Counted from the stretch's first letter, positions 1 through 9,412 are shown. The stretch is DNA of 64,000 bases from Paenibacillus sp. JNUCC32 (GCF_014863545.1 NZ_CP062260.1:4597001-4661000); one strand, 5' to 3'. Notes: generated by a model from the sequence alone, not told the origin. Translations and numbers: made by a program.

Positions 1-1432
1 GCCGATCCACGGCTTCACCCGTCACCGCTTCCCATACAACCGCGGCGCTATCCGGGCCCTCTTGCTGAACATGGCCGTCGATGATCGGTACGGAGTGGCC
101 TTGGGAGCCGTTGCAATCATAGCCATACCGTCCTTCGCCGAAATACTCCGCCGTGTATTCGCCGCAGCCGAGATCCGAGCACCAGGCTTCCCCGGCGCCG
201 TACAGAATAAAATGCCCAAGATCATTATGGTTGTGCGGTTCGCCGTTGCTGCCGCCCTTGGCGGCAAACGCGTAAACTTCGCCCCCATGGAAGCTGCGGG
301 AGATCAGCCACTGGGCATCGGGCAAATAATAACTTGCCTCTTCCCAATCGCTTCCCGTCAGCAAGGGGTTCCGCCAGATCAGGTTTCGCAAAGCCGGAGC
401 CCAGCGGCTGCAATGGTCGTCGCGGTAACCCGACCGGAGAGACTGCGGCGGAGACTCGAAGTCTGTGTACAATCCGGCCAGATAATGAGACAAGCCGATA
501 TGTACCGTGCTTTCCGGCTGCGAATCGGAGAAGTTGACGACGGCCTTTCCTCCCAAAAAGCCCTGCTGCTGAAACAAGGCGATGCGGCCGACCTTCTCCC
601 CTCGGAACCAGTCCATCTCGCCCCGGGTACGCTTGCGCAGCAAATCGGCATAATACACGAAATACCCGAACCCGTAATTCCAATATCCCAGCCCTTCCAG
701 ACAGGCTCCATCGGGGCCAAAGCCCTGCAGGTAATAGTCCATGCACCGCTCCGTCTTCAGCAGAACCTTCGCAAGAGATTCCCCGCTTTCCATAAGCAGC
801 AGCGCGGCGGAGCCGATGGAACCGGCACAGACGGCAGACCAATTATGCGTCGCCGTCTCCCAGCCGTGCTCACGGCTTAGGAAAGGGAGGAACAACCGCG
901 CTTCAACCTCCTCCCCGATTCTCGAGATCAGCAGCGAAGGCAGACGGTCCCGCAGCAGCACGCGGATTTCGCTGAGGGTAAACCCGGTCTCGGCGCTGAA
1001 CAGATCAATCGTCTCCTTGATGCAGCCGGGCGATTCCACGTTCACATGCGCCGGCAAACACCAGGTATACTCATCGCAGATGGACCAGATCATCTCCTGG
1101 AGAGCCGTCCGGTACGCTTCCTTATCCGGCTCGAGAAGGGTCAGCAGGGCAAAGGTATTCAGCCGGCGCCGGCGCTCGAAATACACCTTCTCATAATCCA
1201 GCCTCGTTCCCTGCCGGGCAAACCGGGTGAATAAGTCATACGTCAGCGGCGGGTTCGGGACAGACAGCAGCCGCTCCCCTTCCTCGCGAATCTCGGATAT
1301 GTCCTGCTCGTAATCTTCGCTTTGCCGGATCCCTTCCCAGAAGGAACTCTGGTCCCCGCTTTGGTAATACAGCCGCAGATCGGCGGGAGCCATCCCGTTC
1401 ACGATCGTTGTCAGCTCTTGTATCCTGTTCAT
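1..1432 (-). CDS. Heparinase II/III-family polysaccharide lyase, C-terminus cut by window edge
   Basis: I translated about 477 open codons from the ATG at 1432, which follows an AGGAGGG ribosome binding site. The C-terminus lies beyond base 1. The N-terminal part is rich in helix formers and aromatics and has ATHNWSA near residue 195 and GYWNYGFGY near residue 240. These fit the (alpha/alpha) toroid of the heparinase II/III-like lyases. EPHNHNDLGHF near residue 400 matches the family's conserved His/Asn segment at the start of the beta-sandwich part. Such enzymes cleave uronic-acid polysaccharides by beta-elimination. No signal peptide is visible, so it may act in the cytoplasm on imported oligosaccharides; the substrate cannot be told. 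It is the last visible gene of the leftward locus, 62 bp after the YesN-like regulator, which suggests that regulator controls it. Confidence 0.85.
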   Translation of the reverse strand, partial: MNRIQELTTIVNGMAPADLRLYYQSGDQSSFWEGIRQSEDYEQDISEIREEGERLLSVPNPPLTYDLFTRFARQGTRLDYEKVYFERRRRLNTFALLTLLEPDKEAYRTALQEMIWSICDEYTWCLPAHVNVESPGCIKETIDLFSAETGFTLSEIRVLLRDRLPSLLISRIGEEVEARLFLPFLSREHGWETATHNWSAVCAGSIGSAALLLMESGESLAKVLLKTERCMDYYLQGFGPDGACLEGLGYWNYGFGYFVYYADLLRKRTRGEMDWFRGEKVGRIALFQQQGFLGGKAVVNFSDSQPESTVHIGLSHYLAGLYTDFESPPQSLRSGYRDDHCSRWAPALRNLIWRNPLLTGSDWEEASYYLPDAQWLISRSFHGGEVYAFAAKGGSNGEPHNHNDLGHFILYGAGEAWCSDLGCGEYTAEYFGEGRYGYDCNGSQGHSVPIIDGHVQQEGPDSAAVVWEAVTGEAVDR

Positions 1433-1494
1433 CGGACTAGGACCCTCCTCCTTCCTGTTTCAACGCCTGTTGGTGACGCCGGTTAGACATCCTT

Positions 1495-3123
1495 TCAACC
1501 GTTCCGGAACTCTACGGGGGTTACCCCCGCATACGCTTTGAATGTTTTGCTGAAATAACTCACATTGTCGTAAGCCAGACTTTCGCAGATTTCCCCGACC
1601 GTGCGGTCCGTCTGCCGCAGCAGCTCCTTGGCACGCTCCATCTTCATGCGGGTGACGTATTCGATGAAGGTCACGCCGGTTTCTTTTTTGAACATCCGGC
1701 TGAAATAGCTCGGATTCAGGTGCAGGCAGCCCGCAACGTCATCCAGCGTGATCCTCTGGTCAAGCCGAAGGGACACGTATTTGCAGGCCTCCGCCACTTC
1801 CGATCGTCTGCTGCCCCCGAATCCCCGGTCCATAGCCTGCATGGTGGATTCCAAATAATCGTGAAGCCAGGATTTCAGCTCGTTCAGGGAATCCATGTCC
1901 ATGATCTCTTTATGAAGCGCATCGGCCGTATAGGCGGGTGACAGCGAATGCAGTAGATGAAGCCTCAGCTTCAGATCCAGCAGGAGCTTCAATACCCAGT
2001 CCTTGACCGATTCCGGTGCGTACCGCTTCTCTTGAATCCATGAGATCCACCGATCGACCGTGTCGCGCACCGCGCATAACCCCTCTTTTCCGAGCAGCGA
2101 TTCCCGCAGCTCCGAACTGGCCCGGTCATAATAAGCAAAGAGATCAGGATCCCCATTAAGACTTTTCTGTTCAAGCGCTCCGTTCAGTTTGGATATCTCC
2201 TGCGGCTCCAGATAGAATCGCTGATGCCGGCAGGCCAGCAGTTCATTGAGCCCTGCCTTTAAGCCCTCCGGCTCCGCGCACCCCCTGCCGATCAGGAACG
2301 ACATGCGGATTCGCAGCACGCGCTCGAGCGTCCGCTGCACCTCCTTCAGGCAGGCGGCGGCCTCATCGTATATGTTGCTGCCCAAGCCGGGTCGATACGC
2401 GAACAGGAGCAGCGAAGACTTTGCATCATATAGGACATGCACCGCATCCGGATTCAACTGATCCAGCACCTCCCGCAGCACGTTGCCCAGGGCAAAATGC
2501 AGCGTCTGGTTGGAAGCGAAGCGGTGCTTGATCTCCCGGACATCCTCCAGATGTCCGACCACGGGCAGGCAGTGATAACCCGGCTTCAGCACGCCGTATT
2601 CCGACAGCTCATGCCGCCATGTTTCGGGGGACAGGAGGGGCTGATGGATGAAGTTCTTGAGGCTCTGCTCCTTCCGCAGCTCCTTGGATTCGTCCACCAG
2701 ATGGATCATCCGCGACCGCTCCCAGCCCTTCTGGGCTTCCTCGTCCATCGCCTGCTTGAACCGCCTCAGCAGCTGGGCCAGCTCCTCGGGGTCGAGCGTA
2801 TCCTTCAGCAGATAATCCTGCACGTTCAGGCGCATGGCCTGCTGGGCATATTGGAATTCGTTGTGGCAGGACAGAATGGCGATCCGCACATCGGCCTTCA
2901 CTTCTTTGATGCGTGCGGACAGCTCAAGCCCATTCATTTTGGGCATGCCGATATCCGTAATCAGAATGTCAGGGGGCGAAGATCTCGCCTTCTCCCAAGC
3001 ACTCATTCCGTTCTCATAGCTTCCCATCAGGTTCAAACCCAGCTCATTCCACGAGATGGCCTCCGACAACAGCTCAATGACCGGATAATCATCATCCACC
3101 AGCATCACGTTATACATCCGCAT
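1495..3123 (-). CDS. YesN-like response regulator with AraC-type DNA-binding domain
   Basis: This 542-residue protein starts with a CheY-like receiver: the acidic LVDDD pocket at residues 8-12 and the phospho-acceptor Asp57 in TDIGMPKMNG. A long linker follows, then a C-terminal AraC/XylS double helix-turn-helix (roughly residues 440-540, with LDDVAGCLHLNPSYFSRMF and the final GVTPVEFRNG). The length fits the YesN family. It overlaps the kinase gene at 3110-4921 by 14 bases, so the two are translationally coupled and form a cognate pair. By analogy with YesMN of Bacillus subtilis it probably activates the neighbouring transporter and lyase genes when an extracellular sugar is sensed. The target sites are not visible. 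Confidence 0.93.
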   Translation of the reverse strand: MRMYNVMLVDDDYPVIELLSEAISWNELGLNLMGSYENGMSAWEKARSSPPDILITDIGMPKMNGLELSARIKEVKADVRIAILSCHNEFQYAQQAMRLNVQDYLLKDTLDPEELAQLLRRFKQAMDEEAQKGWERSRMIHLVDESKELRKEQSLKNFIHQPLLSPETWRHELSEYGVLKPGYHCLPVVGHLEDVREIKHRFASNQTLHFALGNVLREVLDQLNPDAVHVLYDAKSSLLLFAYRPGLGSNIYDEAAACLKEVQRTLERVLRIRMSFLIGRGCAEPEGLKAGLNELLACRHQRFYLEPQEISKLNGALEQKSLNGDPDLFAYYDRASSELRESLLGKEGLCAVRDTVDRWISWIQEKRYAPESVKDWVLKLLLDLKLRLHLLHSLSPAYTADALHKEIMDMDSLNELKSWLHDYLESTMQAMDRGFGGSRRSEVAEACKYVSLRLDQRITLDDVAGCLHLNPSYFSRMFKKETGVTFIEYVTRMKMERAKELLRQTDRTVGEICESLAYDNVSYFSKTFKAYAGVTPVEFRNG

Positions 3124-4921
3124 TCCCTCTTTCCGGTATATACATCTCGATCACCGTTCCTTGGCCAGGCTCGCTGTAGACGTGGCATTGAAAAGCCTCG
3201 CCGAACACCATGCTCATCCGTTCCATCACATTTTGCAGACCGATATGGGAGAAGCTGCCTCCGCTTGCCTCCTCCTGCATCGAGGATCCGGCGGATCCGC
3301 CCTGGATTCTCCGGGCAATCGACTCCCTCATCGCAGCATCCATGCCGATGCCGTCGTCCTTCACGGCCAACACAAGATGCCTGCCCTTCATGTCGGCTGC
3401 AATCCGAATCGTCCCTGCCTGCTGGTTGAGCCCATGGATTAATGCATTCTCCACGATCGGCTGCAGAAAAAAGCGCGGTACTTTGAAGAGAAAAGCCTCC
3501 GGCGCGATATCCAACTCCAGCCGGACCTCCTCCTTCTGCCGAAGGTTCATCAGGGCGACGTAATGCGAGATCAGGTCGATTTCTTCGTGAAGCGCAATCT
3601 CGTCCTCTTCGCGGCTGATCGTCATGCGGAGCAGCACGGACAGGGAGCCGATCATCTTGGCGCTTTCGGGATCGCCCCGTTTCATGACCTTCATCCGGAT
3701 CGAATTCAGGACATTGAACAGAAAATGAGGATGGATCTGGGCTTGGAGCATTCGGAGCTCCGCTTTTCGTTTTCTCGCCTGGTTCTCGGATATTTCCGAG
3801 ATCATGGCTTTGAACCGGTCCAGCATGTCGTCGAATAAATGCCCCAGCCGTCCAACCTCATCATTGCCATGAACATTCGACCTCACTTCCAGGTTTCCGC
3901 GCTGTACGGAGGTTGCGACTTTACCGAGCTTGACTAACGGCTTCGTAAACGCGCGGACAAGCGCAATGAGCAGCAGCAGAAAGATCAGAAAGAAGCACAT
4001 CTGAAACCAGAACACCCGGTTGAAAATCGAGTTGATATTGACGATCGCATCCTTGTACGGCTGCATCAGCACCAGGCGCCACCCGGCAAACGGGATGTCC
4101 TGGTGTACCATCAGCTGCTTCTCCCCCTTCACCGGCACGATCGAATACGGCTTTTCTTGATCCAAGTCATCGAGATATGCAAAGGTCGTTCCGATCTGGC
4201 TCTGATGACTGCCGGAAACGATGGTTCCCTTGGCATCCAACAGCACCATATCGTTGCCTTCCGAAAGGGAGTTGAAGATCCCGCTGATCTGATCCTCCAT
4301 GAACGTCACGATCACGTAACCGTAAATTTCGGAATCCGGCAGCCGGAGCGTGCGTACCACCGATAATTGCGTCGGATGATCGATCTGGTCCGAGCGGAAC
4401 ATCGTGGCCTCCGGCTCCGTCCACAGGGATTCCAAGCCTTGCAGCTCCGAAATTTGGCCAAACCAGGGGCGCTGCCTGTAATCGAGCGGATTGTAATCGC
4501 TTACGGAATAATTCATGTAATAGGAGCCGTTCTCCAGAATGACGGTGACATAGCTTTTCTCGCCGACGACCGTCAAGCTGTCCAGATGCTCCAGCACCCG
4601 GTTGGATTCCATGAACCTGCGATAAGGATCCGGGTCTTCGTTGCCGGATACCACCTGCTTGAAATAGGAATTCAAACCCGAGTTCATCTGGATATAGTTG
4701 GCGATATTGATTTTGCTTAAGAGCAGATTCGTCACCGATCCGCGGACCAGCTGAAGGGCATCGCTTGCGTTGGATACCGCCTGCTGCCTCAAGGCTTCCT
4801 TCGTTAACGAATTATACAGAATCAAGCTGACGATGGCGGGAACCACGATGCAGGTGACGGCAGCCAATATCAGCTTATGCCTGATGGAGCTGGGAATCAG
4901 GCTCTTCAATCGTGCGGGCAT
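3110..4921 (-). CDS. YesM-like membrane sensor histidine kinase
   Basis: I chose the ATG at 4921 (603 residues) because GAGGTGG lies just upstream of it; an in-frame upstream start would add 16 residues without such a site. Membrane segments are near residues 15-36 and 305-325, with an extracellular sensor domain of about 270 residues between them. A HAMP linker follows, then a LytS/YesM-type kinase core with QAQIHPHFLFN (phospho-acceptor probably His399) and an ATPase domain with VENALIHG and DDGIGM. The gene ends inside the start of its response regulator. It presumably senses a polysaccharide breakdown product, perhaps with the lipoprotein encoded just upstream. The ligand is unknown. Confidence 0.93.
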   Translation of the reverse strand: MPARLKSLIPSSIRHKLILAAVTCIVVPAIVSLILYNSLTKEALRQQAVSNASDALQLVRGSVTNLLLSKINIANYIQMNSGLNSYFKQVVSGNEDPDPYRRFMESNRVLEHLDSLTVVGEKSYVTVILENGSYYMNYSVSDYNPLDYRQRPWFGQISELQGLESLWTEPEATMFRSDQIDHPTQLSVVRTLRLPDSEIYGYVIVTFMEDQISGIFNSLSEGNDMVLLDAKGTIVSGSHQSQIGTTFAYLDDLDQEKPYSIVPVKGEKQLMVHQDIPFAGWRLVLMQPYKDAIVNINSIFNRVFWFQMCFFLIFLLLLIALVRAFTKPLVKLGKVATSVQRGNLEVRSNVHGNDEVGRLGHLFDDMLDRFKAMISEISENQARKRKAELRMLQAQIHPHFLFNVLNSIRMKVMKRGDPESAKMIGSLSVLLRMTISREEDEIALHEEIDLISHYVALMNLRQKEEVRLELDIAPEAFLFKVPRFFLQPIVENALIHGLNQQAGTIRIAADMKGRHLVLAVKDDGIGMDAAMRESIARRIQGGSAGSSMQEEASGGSFSHIGLQNVMERMSMVFGEAFQCHVYSEPGQGTVIEMYIPERGNADV

Positions 4922-4967
4922 AGGATCCACCTCGGGTATGGCGTGACGGGATAATGTACGCGAATTC

Positions 4968-5003
4968 AAAAAAAGGGACGAAGAGTTTCGTCCCGATTTT
5001 TTT
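4968..5003 (-). terminator. Terminator between binding-protein and kinase genes
   Basis: A perfect 8-bp stem GGGACGAA/TTCGTCCC (4975-4982 and 4987-4994) with a GAGT loop has A/T runs on both sides. Leftward transcripts would end in seven U residues. It lies between the binding-protein stop (5019) and the kinase start (4921), so it should lower kinase/regulator expression relative to the transporter genes. Confidence 0.85.
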
Positions 5004-5018
5004 GTCTATTATACCAGA

Positions 5019-6389
5019 TCATTTTTTGTTGGATTCTATAATTTTGTTCACTCGCTCCTGCGAATTCGCGATGGTCTGGTTAATATCCTGATTGCCCAGT
5101 ATCAGCTTCTCGTATTCCTCGTTCACCGCCTCGTACACTTCCGCCTGATAAGGCGCCGGCGGCACGATGGCCGAGGCCTTCGAGGCAACCAATGTGTCCA
5201 CGAGCGATTTTTTGTCTACCTTCTCCGGACTCTTCGTGCCCGCCAGAATGGTGTCGATGATCTCCTCCACCTGCTCGGTCTTCACCTGCTGCCAGGCCGG
5301 AATGTTCTTGCCCTGCACGATCTGCCCTTCCGTTGTATACCAGCGGACGAATTGATAAGCCTCTTCCTTATGCTTCGACTTGGCTGCCACCGCCACGTAA
5401 TCCGTGGTTACCGGCGTGAGTCCCGTCGGATCGCCTGCCTCGTTTTTCGGGAATGGGGCTACGGCGACATTGAAGTCCAGCGGCACTTTATCCGTTCCGC
5501 CGATCTCCGTGTTCATCCAGCTGCCGATCGTGATCATGCTCGCGGATTGATTGAAGAATTGCGTCCGGTAGTTCAGCTTCTGGGAGATCATGTCCGTGTA
5601 AGGCACCGAGGATTGGTCCTCCTTCTCCATCCGCACGCGCAGCTCCAGCGTCTGCCTGAAGGTCGGGTTATCCAGATTGGAAGAGCCGTCGGCCTTCAAA
5701 TAGTCGGTATCCTGAGGTTGATTGGCCATCATCAGCTTCAGAAATTCCAGCCATCCGCCCCCTTGCGGACCATGGAAGTACGTCCCGTAGCGCTTCGACG
5801 CTCCTTCGCCCTGGGTCAATTTTTTGGCATAGTCCGCATATTCGTCCCAGGTCCAGTCCGTCGGAACCGGCAGCCCCGCTTCCTCCAGGTGATCCTTGTT
5901 CAGCAGCACATACCAGGGGTTGAACTTGCCGGGCAGCGCATAGACCTTGCCGTCGAGGCGGGTATCCACTTTATAATCCGTTTCCACGCTGTAGCCGTCC
6001 TTCGCGATAAAGTCGTCCAGCGGCTCGGCCATGCCGAGCGCCACCCGCTGCGCATAACCCGCCGGATCGCTGAACATCAGAATGTCCATCTGGGCCGAGG
6101 ATGCCGCCTCCAGGTCAAGCTTCTTGAACGCCTCCTGCGTATCCCCCTTCTCGCTGAGCTGGACCAGCTCAATGGTCACGCCCGGCGTTGCCTCTTCATA
6201 GGCCTGGATCGTTTTCTTCCAATTGTAAGCTTCCTCCGTGCCATAGGTGTACAGCCTCAGATTGGTCTTGCCCCCGCCTTGCGCGGAATCACCTTGCGCC
6301 GCATTCTCTTTCGCTCCGCCGCAGCCGGACAGCAAGCCGATCACCATCGCGGCCGTGAGAACGCCTGACCACCATTTCTTGTTCATCAT
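5019..6389 (-). CDS. CUT1 sugar ABC transporter, lipoprotein solute-binding protein
   Basis: The 456-residue product has a lipoprotein signal peptide: MMNKKWW start, hydrophobic stretch, then lipobox LLSGC with the lipidated Cys at about residue 23. An Ala/Gly/Gln-rich linker precedes a family 1 extracellular solute-binding fold. The GGGGAGGG site nine bases before the ATG supports the start. Typical features are DYADYAKKLTQGE and TTDYVAVAAKSKHKEEAYQFVRWY near the C-terminus. It would deliver oligosaccharides to the permeases encoded at 6540-8342. The link with a heparinase-like lyase suggests a uronic-acid-containing oligosaccharide, which is inference only. Confidence 0.92.
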   Translation of the reverse strand: MMNKKWWSGVLTAAMVIGLLSGCGGAKENAAQGDSAQGGGKTNLRLYTYGTEEAYNWKKTIQAYEEATPGVTIELVQLSEKGDTQEAFKKLDLEAASSAQMDILMFSDPAGYAQRVALGMAEPLDDFIAKDGYSVETDYKVDTRLDGKVYALPGKFNPWYVLLNKDHLEEAGLPVPTDWTWDEYADYAKKLTQGEGASKRYGTYFHGPQGGGWLEFLKLMMANQPQDTDYLKADGSSNLDNPTFRQTLELRVRMEKEDQSSVPYTDMISQKLNYRTQFFNQSASMITIGSWMNTEIGGTDKVPLDFNVAVAPFPKNEAGDPTGLTPVTTDYVAVAAKSKHKEEAYQFVRWYTTEGQIVQGKNIPAWQQVKTEQVEEIIDTILAGTKSPEKVDKKSLVDTLVASKASAIVPPAPYQAEVYEAVNEEYEKLILGNQDINQTIANSQERVNKIIESNKK

Positions 6390-6539
6390 TGTCTATAACC
6401 CTCCCCATTGATATCGGTATGTAAGGTCGTGACGATTCTAGCTGTGACTATCCACATTATATAGAGCGCTTACATCTTAACCATAAAACAATCTTTACTG
6501 ATGTTGGAACTATTTTTACCCCGTTCATTCCCGAGGTCC

Positions 6540-7379
6540 CTAGCCCTTGACCCCGCCCAGCGCAATGCCTTCGATGACGCTCTTCTGGCCGATGATAAAA
6601 ACGATCAGCAGCGGGAATATCGCCGACACGGCAGCCGCCATGATCAGGGAATAGAATTCTCCGCTCAAGGAGGTGAATTTCTGCATCGCCAGCGGAATCG
6701 TGAACAGCCCGTCCGTCCGCAGGAAGATGAGCGGATTCTGATAATCGTTCCACGTCCAGATGAACCGCAGGATCGCATACGTGGCAACAGCGGGCTTCAC
6801 CAGCGGCAGCGCAATCGACCAGAAGATCCGCGGATGGTTCGCGCCGTCGATTTTGGCGGATTCGATGAATTCCTGATGCACCCCCATGAAGAATTGCCTT
6901 AGCATGAACGTTCCGAGCACGCTGAAGCTTCCCAGCATAATGAGGCCGAAGTGGTTGTCGAACAGCCCGATGTTGCGGTACAGAATAAACTGCGGGATCA
7001 GGATGGCCTGGCCCGGAATCATATAGGTCACCAGCACGATGATGAACAGCCAATTGCCGGCGGCAAACCGGATTTTGGAGAAGCCGTAGGCCGCCAGGGC
7101 GGATACCATGGCCGAGATGATCGTGGTCAGTATGCTGACCTTGACCGAGTTCCAATAATAGAGGTAGAAGGGATAGTCCCCGAACCATACCTCCTTGTAA
7201 TTCTGAATCGCGTTCCACTCCCGCGGAATCCATTGAATCGGATATACGAATACGTCACGCTCCACCTTAAAGGATGTCACCAGCATCCAGATAAAAGGAA
7301 GGAGAAACAGAATGCTCACCGCGAACATCGCGATCGTGACCATAAGCTTGCGCCAGTCGACGCCGACTCTTGTCCCCAT
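6540..7379 (-). CDS. CUT1 sugar ABC transporter permease, MalG type
   Basis: The 279-residue integral membrane protein has about six membrane segments and the MalG-type cytoplasmic EAA loop, here ESAKIDGANHPRIFWSIALP around residue 185. The ATG follows GAGGGAGGG only 16 bp after the stop of the other permease gene, so the pair is co-transcribed. With its partner it forms the membrane channel of a binding-protein-dependent importer. No ATPase gene is nearby. Firmicute CUT1 systems often share a single MsmX-type ATPase encoded elsewhere. The gap to the binding-protein gene is 150 bp. Confidence 0.94.
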   Translation of the reverse strand: MGTRVGVDWRKLMVTIAMFAVSILFLLPFIWMLVTSFKVERDVFVYPIQWIPREWNAIQNYKEVWFGDYPFYLYYWNSVKVSILTTIISAMVSALAAYGFSKIRFAAGNWLFIIVLVTYMIPGQAILIPQFILYRNIGLFDNHFGLIMLGSFSVLGTFMLRQFFMGVHQEFIESAKIDGANHPRIFWSIALPLVKPAVATYAILRFIWTWNDYQNPLIFLRTDGLFTIPLAMQKFTSLSGEFYSLIMAAAVSAIFPLLIVFIIGQKSVIEGIALGGVKG

Positions 7380-7394
7380 ATAGCGCCCTCCCTC

Positions 7395-8342
7395 TTAGTA
7401 GTTGACCCACTTCTTCTGAGCGGCCCACTGCCCCAGCGTAATCAGCATGACAAAGCCGAACAGAACCGCGGCAATGGACGATGCGTAACCGACCTTCAGG
7501 TTGACGAATGCCGTATCGTACAAATACCACACCATCATGGTCGTCGAGCCGATCGGTCCCCCTTGCGTCATGACGGCAATGATATCAAAGACCTTAAACG
7601 TGGAGATGATCCCCGTCACCAGCAGGAAAAATGACGTCGGCGACAGCAGTGGCAGCGTAATGCGCCTGAACTTGGTCCAGCCGTTGGCTCCATCGATGTC
7701 CGCCGCCTCGTACAGATCCTTCGGAATGGATTGCAGGCCTGCGATATAAATAATCAGATTGAAGCCGATGGAGATCCAGATCGATATCAGCATGATGGAA
7801 ATCAGCGCGAAATTGGGATCCGCGATCCACTTGGGCGGATTGGACATCCCGAGCGTCCGGAGTATTTCGTTGATCGGACCGTAGGACGGCTGGAACAGCA
7901 CCTGCCATACGACGGCCACCGCCACGATGTTGGATATGTAGGGCATGAAGTAAGCCACTTTAAAATAGCCCTTCATATAGACAAACCGGTCGATCAAAAT
8001 GGCCAGCGTCATCGAGATCATCATGTAGACCGGAACCGTCAGGAGAAACAAGACGTTGTTGCGTACCGACTTGATAAACATGTCATCCTCCAGCAGCTGG
8101 CGGAAATTCTGAAACCCGACCCACTGGATGCCGTCCCAGCCCTGCACGAAATTCCAATCGGCAAAACCCAGCACGAGCGTAGCCAATATCGGGAACAGCA
8201 CCAAAATGATAACGCCGATCAGCATCGGGCTTACGAATGCGATCCCCCATAGGTTCTCTCCCCGCTGCAAGGATCCCCTGGACTTGTCCTGCCGTGTCGG
8301 CTGGGCGCCAGGCTTCTTCATCGTCTCCATTGTCTGTGCCAT
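7395..8342 (-). CDS. CUT1 sugar ABC transporter permease, MalF/UgpA type
   Basis: This 315-residue protein has a hydrophilic N-terminal tail of about 35 residues, six predicted membrane segments, and the EAA motif YEAADIDGANGWTKFRRITL around residue 215. The start follows GGGGGTCC. It is the first gene of the leftward transporter locus and is separated from the upstream hydrolase gene by a strong terminator, so its promoter should lie within about 140 bp upstream. A half-matching cre-like TGAAAGCG lies near 8424-8432, too weak to call. Confidence 0.94.
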   Translation of the reverse strand: MAQTMETMKKPGAQPTRQDKSRGSLQRGENLWGIAFVSPMLIGVIILVLFPILATLVLGFADWNFVQGWDGIQWVGFQNFRQLLEDDMFIKSVRNNVLFLLTVPVYMMISMTLAILIDRFVYMKGYFKVAYFMPYISNIVAVAVVWQVLFQPSYGPINEILRTLGMSNPPKWIADPNFALISIMLISIWISIGFNLIIYIAGLQSIPKDLYEAADIDGANGWTKFRRITLPLLSPTSFFLLVTGIISTFKVFDIIAVMTQGGPIGSTTMMVWYLYDTAFVNLKVGYASSIAAVLFGFVMLITLGQWAAQKKWVNY

Positions 8343-8380
8343 GTCGGACCCCCTCGATTCTTATTCGATGGGTTAAGTAT

Positions 8381-8413
8381 AAAAAAAATACCGCCAACGT
8401 TTTGACGGTATTT
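8381..8413 (-). terminator. Terminator of the MhqD-like hydrolase gene
   Basis: On the minus strand AATACCGTC pairs with GGCGGTATT (one G-U pair) across an eight-base loop and is followed by a run of U. It lies 70 bp past the hydrolase stop codon and insulates the transporter locus from it. Confidence 0.85.
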
Positions 8414-8482
8414 TGATCATATTCGCTTTCATTTTTACTTGATTAGACAGGGAACGCATCATGGATCTTGGCATGCCCGGTA

Positions 8483-9097
8483 TTACAGGAACTTCTCCTT
8501 AAACCAGGCAGCGGCCATCCCGACCTCTGCACGGCTGAGCTGATGCCCCCCGTTCTCCCAATGCAGCTTCACGTCCGCGCCTGCCCCGCTCAATAGTTCG
8601 TTCAGATCCTCGCTCTCCTGCGGCGTGCACATCGGATCGCGCCGGCCGGCCGCGATGAAGACCGGAACGCCGGTCAAATCCGGCAAGGTTTTATCCCGCA
8701 GCGGAACCATCGGATGGTGGAGAATGGCCCCTTGCAGCGCGTCTCCTTCGTGGAACAACAGGCTGGCGGCAATATTGGCGCCGTTTGAATACCCGACGGC
8801 CACGATGCGGCTGCGGTCAAAATCGTACTCGGCGGCTGCCCAGTTCAGAAATTCATTCAGATCATGCGTGCGTTTTACGAGATCCTCTACATCAAACACC
8901 CCTTCGGCCAGACGGCGGAAAAATCTCGGCATGCCGTTCTCCAGCACGTTCCCGCGGACGCCGAGCACATTCGATGTGGGCGAGATCATCTCGGCCAGCG
9001 GCAGCAAATCCTCCTCGTTCCCCCCGGTACCGTGCAGCAATAGTAAGGTTGGTGCCTCGGGAGAAGTTCCCTGGCGATAAATATGCGTATGTTCCAT
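8483..9097 (-). CDS. Alpha/beta-hydrolase, MhqD-like carboxylesterase
   Basis: I set the start at the ATG at 9097 (204 residues, beginning MEHTHIYRQG) because GGGAG lies about ten bases upstream; a longer in-frame version lacks a ribosome site. The fold is phospholipase/carboxylesterase: LLLHGTGG near residue 20 (oxyanion region), the nucleophile in GYSNGAN, an Asp in AGRRDPMC, and the catalytic His in WENGGHQLS near the C-terminus. Together with IISP-type and FRRLAEGVFD segments this matches the MhqD (YodD) family, which in Bacillus subtilis is induced by quinones and electrophiles under MhqR. A palindromic MhqR-like operator sits in its promoter (see 9269-9296). An MhqO-like gene at 53868 carries a matching operator. 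Confidence 0.85.
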   Translation of the reverse strand: MEHTHIYRQGTSPEAPTLLLLHGTGGNEEDLLPLAEMISPTSNVLGVRGNVLENGMPRFFRRLAEGVFDVEDLVKRTHDLNEFLNWAAAEYDFDRSRIVAVGYSNGANIAASLLFHEGDALQGAILHHPMVPLRDKTLPDLTGVPVFIAAGRRDPMCTPQESEDLNELLSGAGADVKLHWENGGHQLSRAEVGMAAAWFKEKFL

Positions 9098-9268
9098 ATG
9101 TTTATAGTCTCCCTTCGATTGGTGATATGCTTCAATTTCGAATCCGTTTGACACCATTAATGTTCGTTAGAATGCCCTGGAATAGCTCAATAGGACCAAA
9201 GTCTGCCCTGAAAAATCACATCATAAATTACGCGGCGATCCCATCATAGGCTGCCCTAAAATCACGCC

Positions 9269-9296
9269 TAAATATCTTAAATTTAAGATTCTTCAA
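9269..9296 (-). promoter_or_regulatory. Promoter with MhqR-like operator upstream of the hydrolase gene
   Basis: On the minus strand TTGAAG (9296-9291) and TATTTA (9274-9269) are 16 bp apart. The perfect 16-bp palindrome ATCTTAAATTTAAGAT fills 9274-9289, between and over the -10. It has the ATCT-nn-AATT-nn-AGAT layout of the MhqR site described in Bacillus subtilis. Repression by a MarR-family MhqR is inferred. The mapped start codon is about 170 bp downstream. Confidence 0.6.
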
Positions 9297-9412
9297 ATAC
9301 ATCATACCATGGATTTTGAAAAATGCAACAGCTGCCCTTCTGCCTCGCCTCCCCGCTAGAGCTGCAATCGGAAACGCTATGTCCCCATTCTTCGCAATTC
9401 TTGACGAACGAA

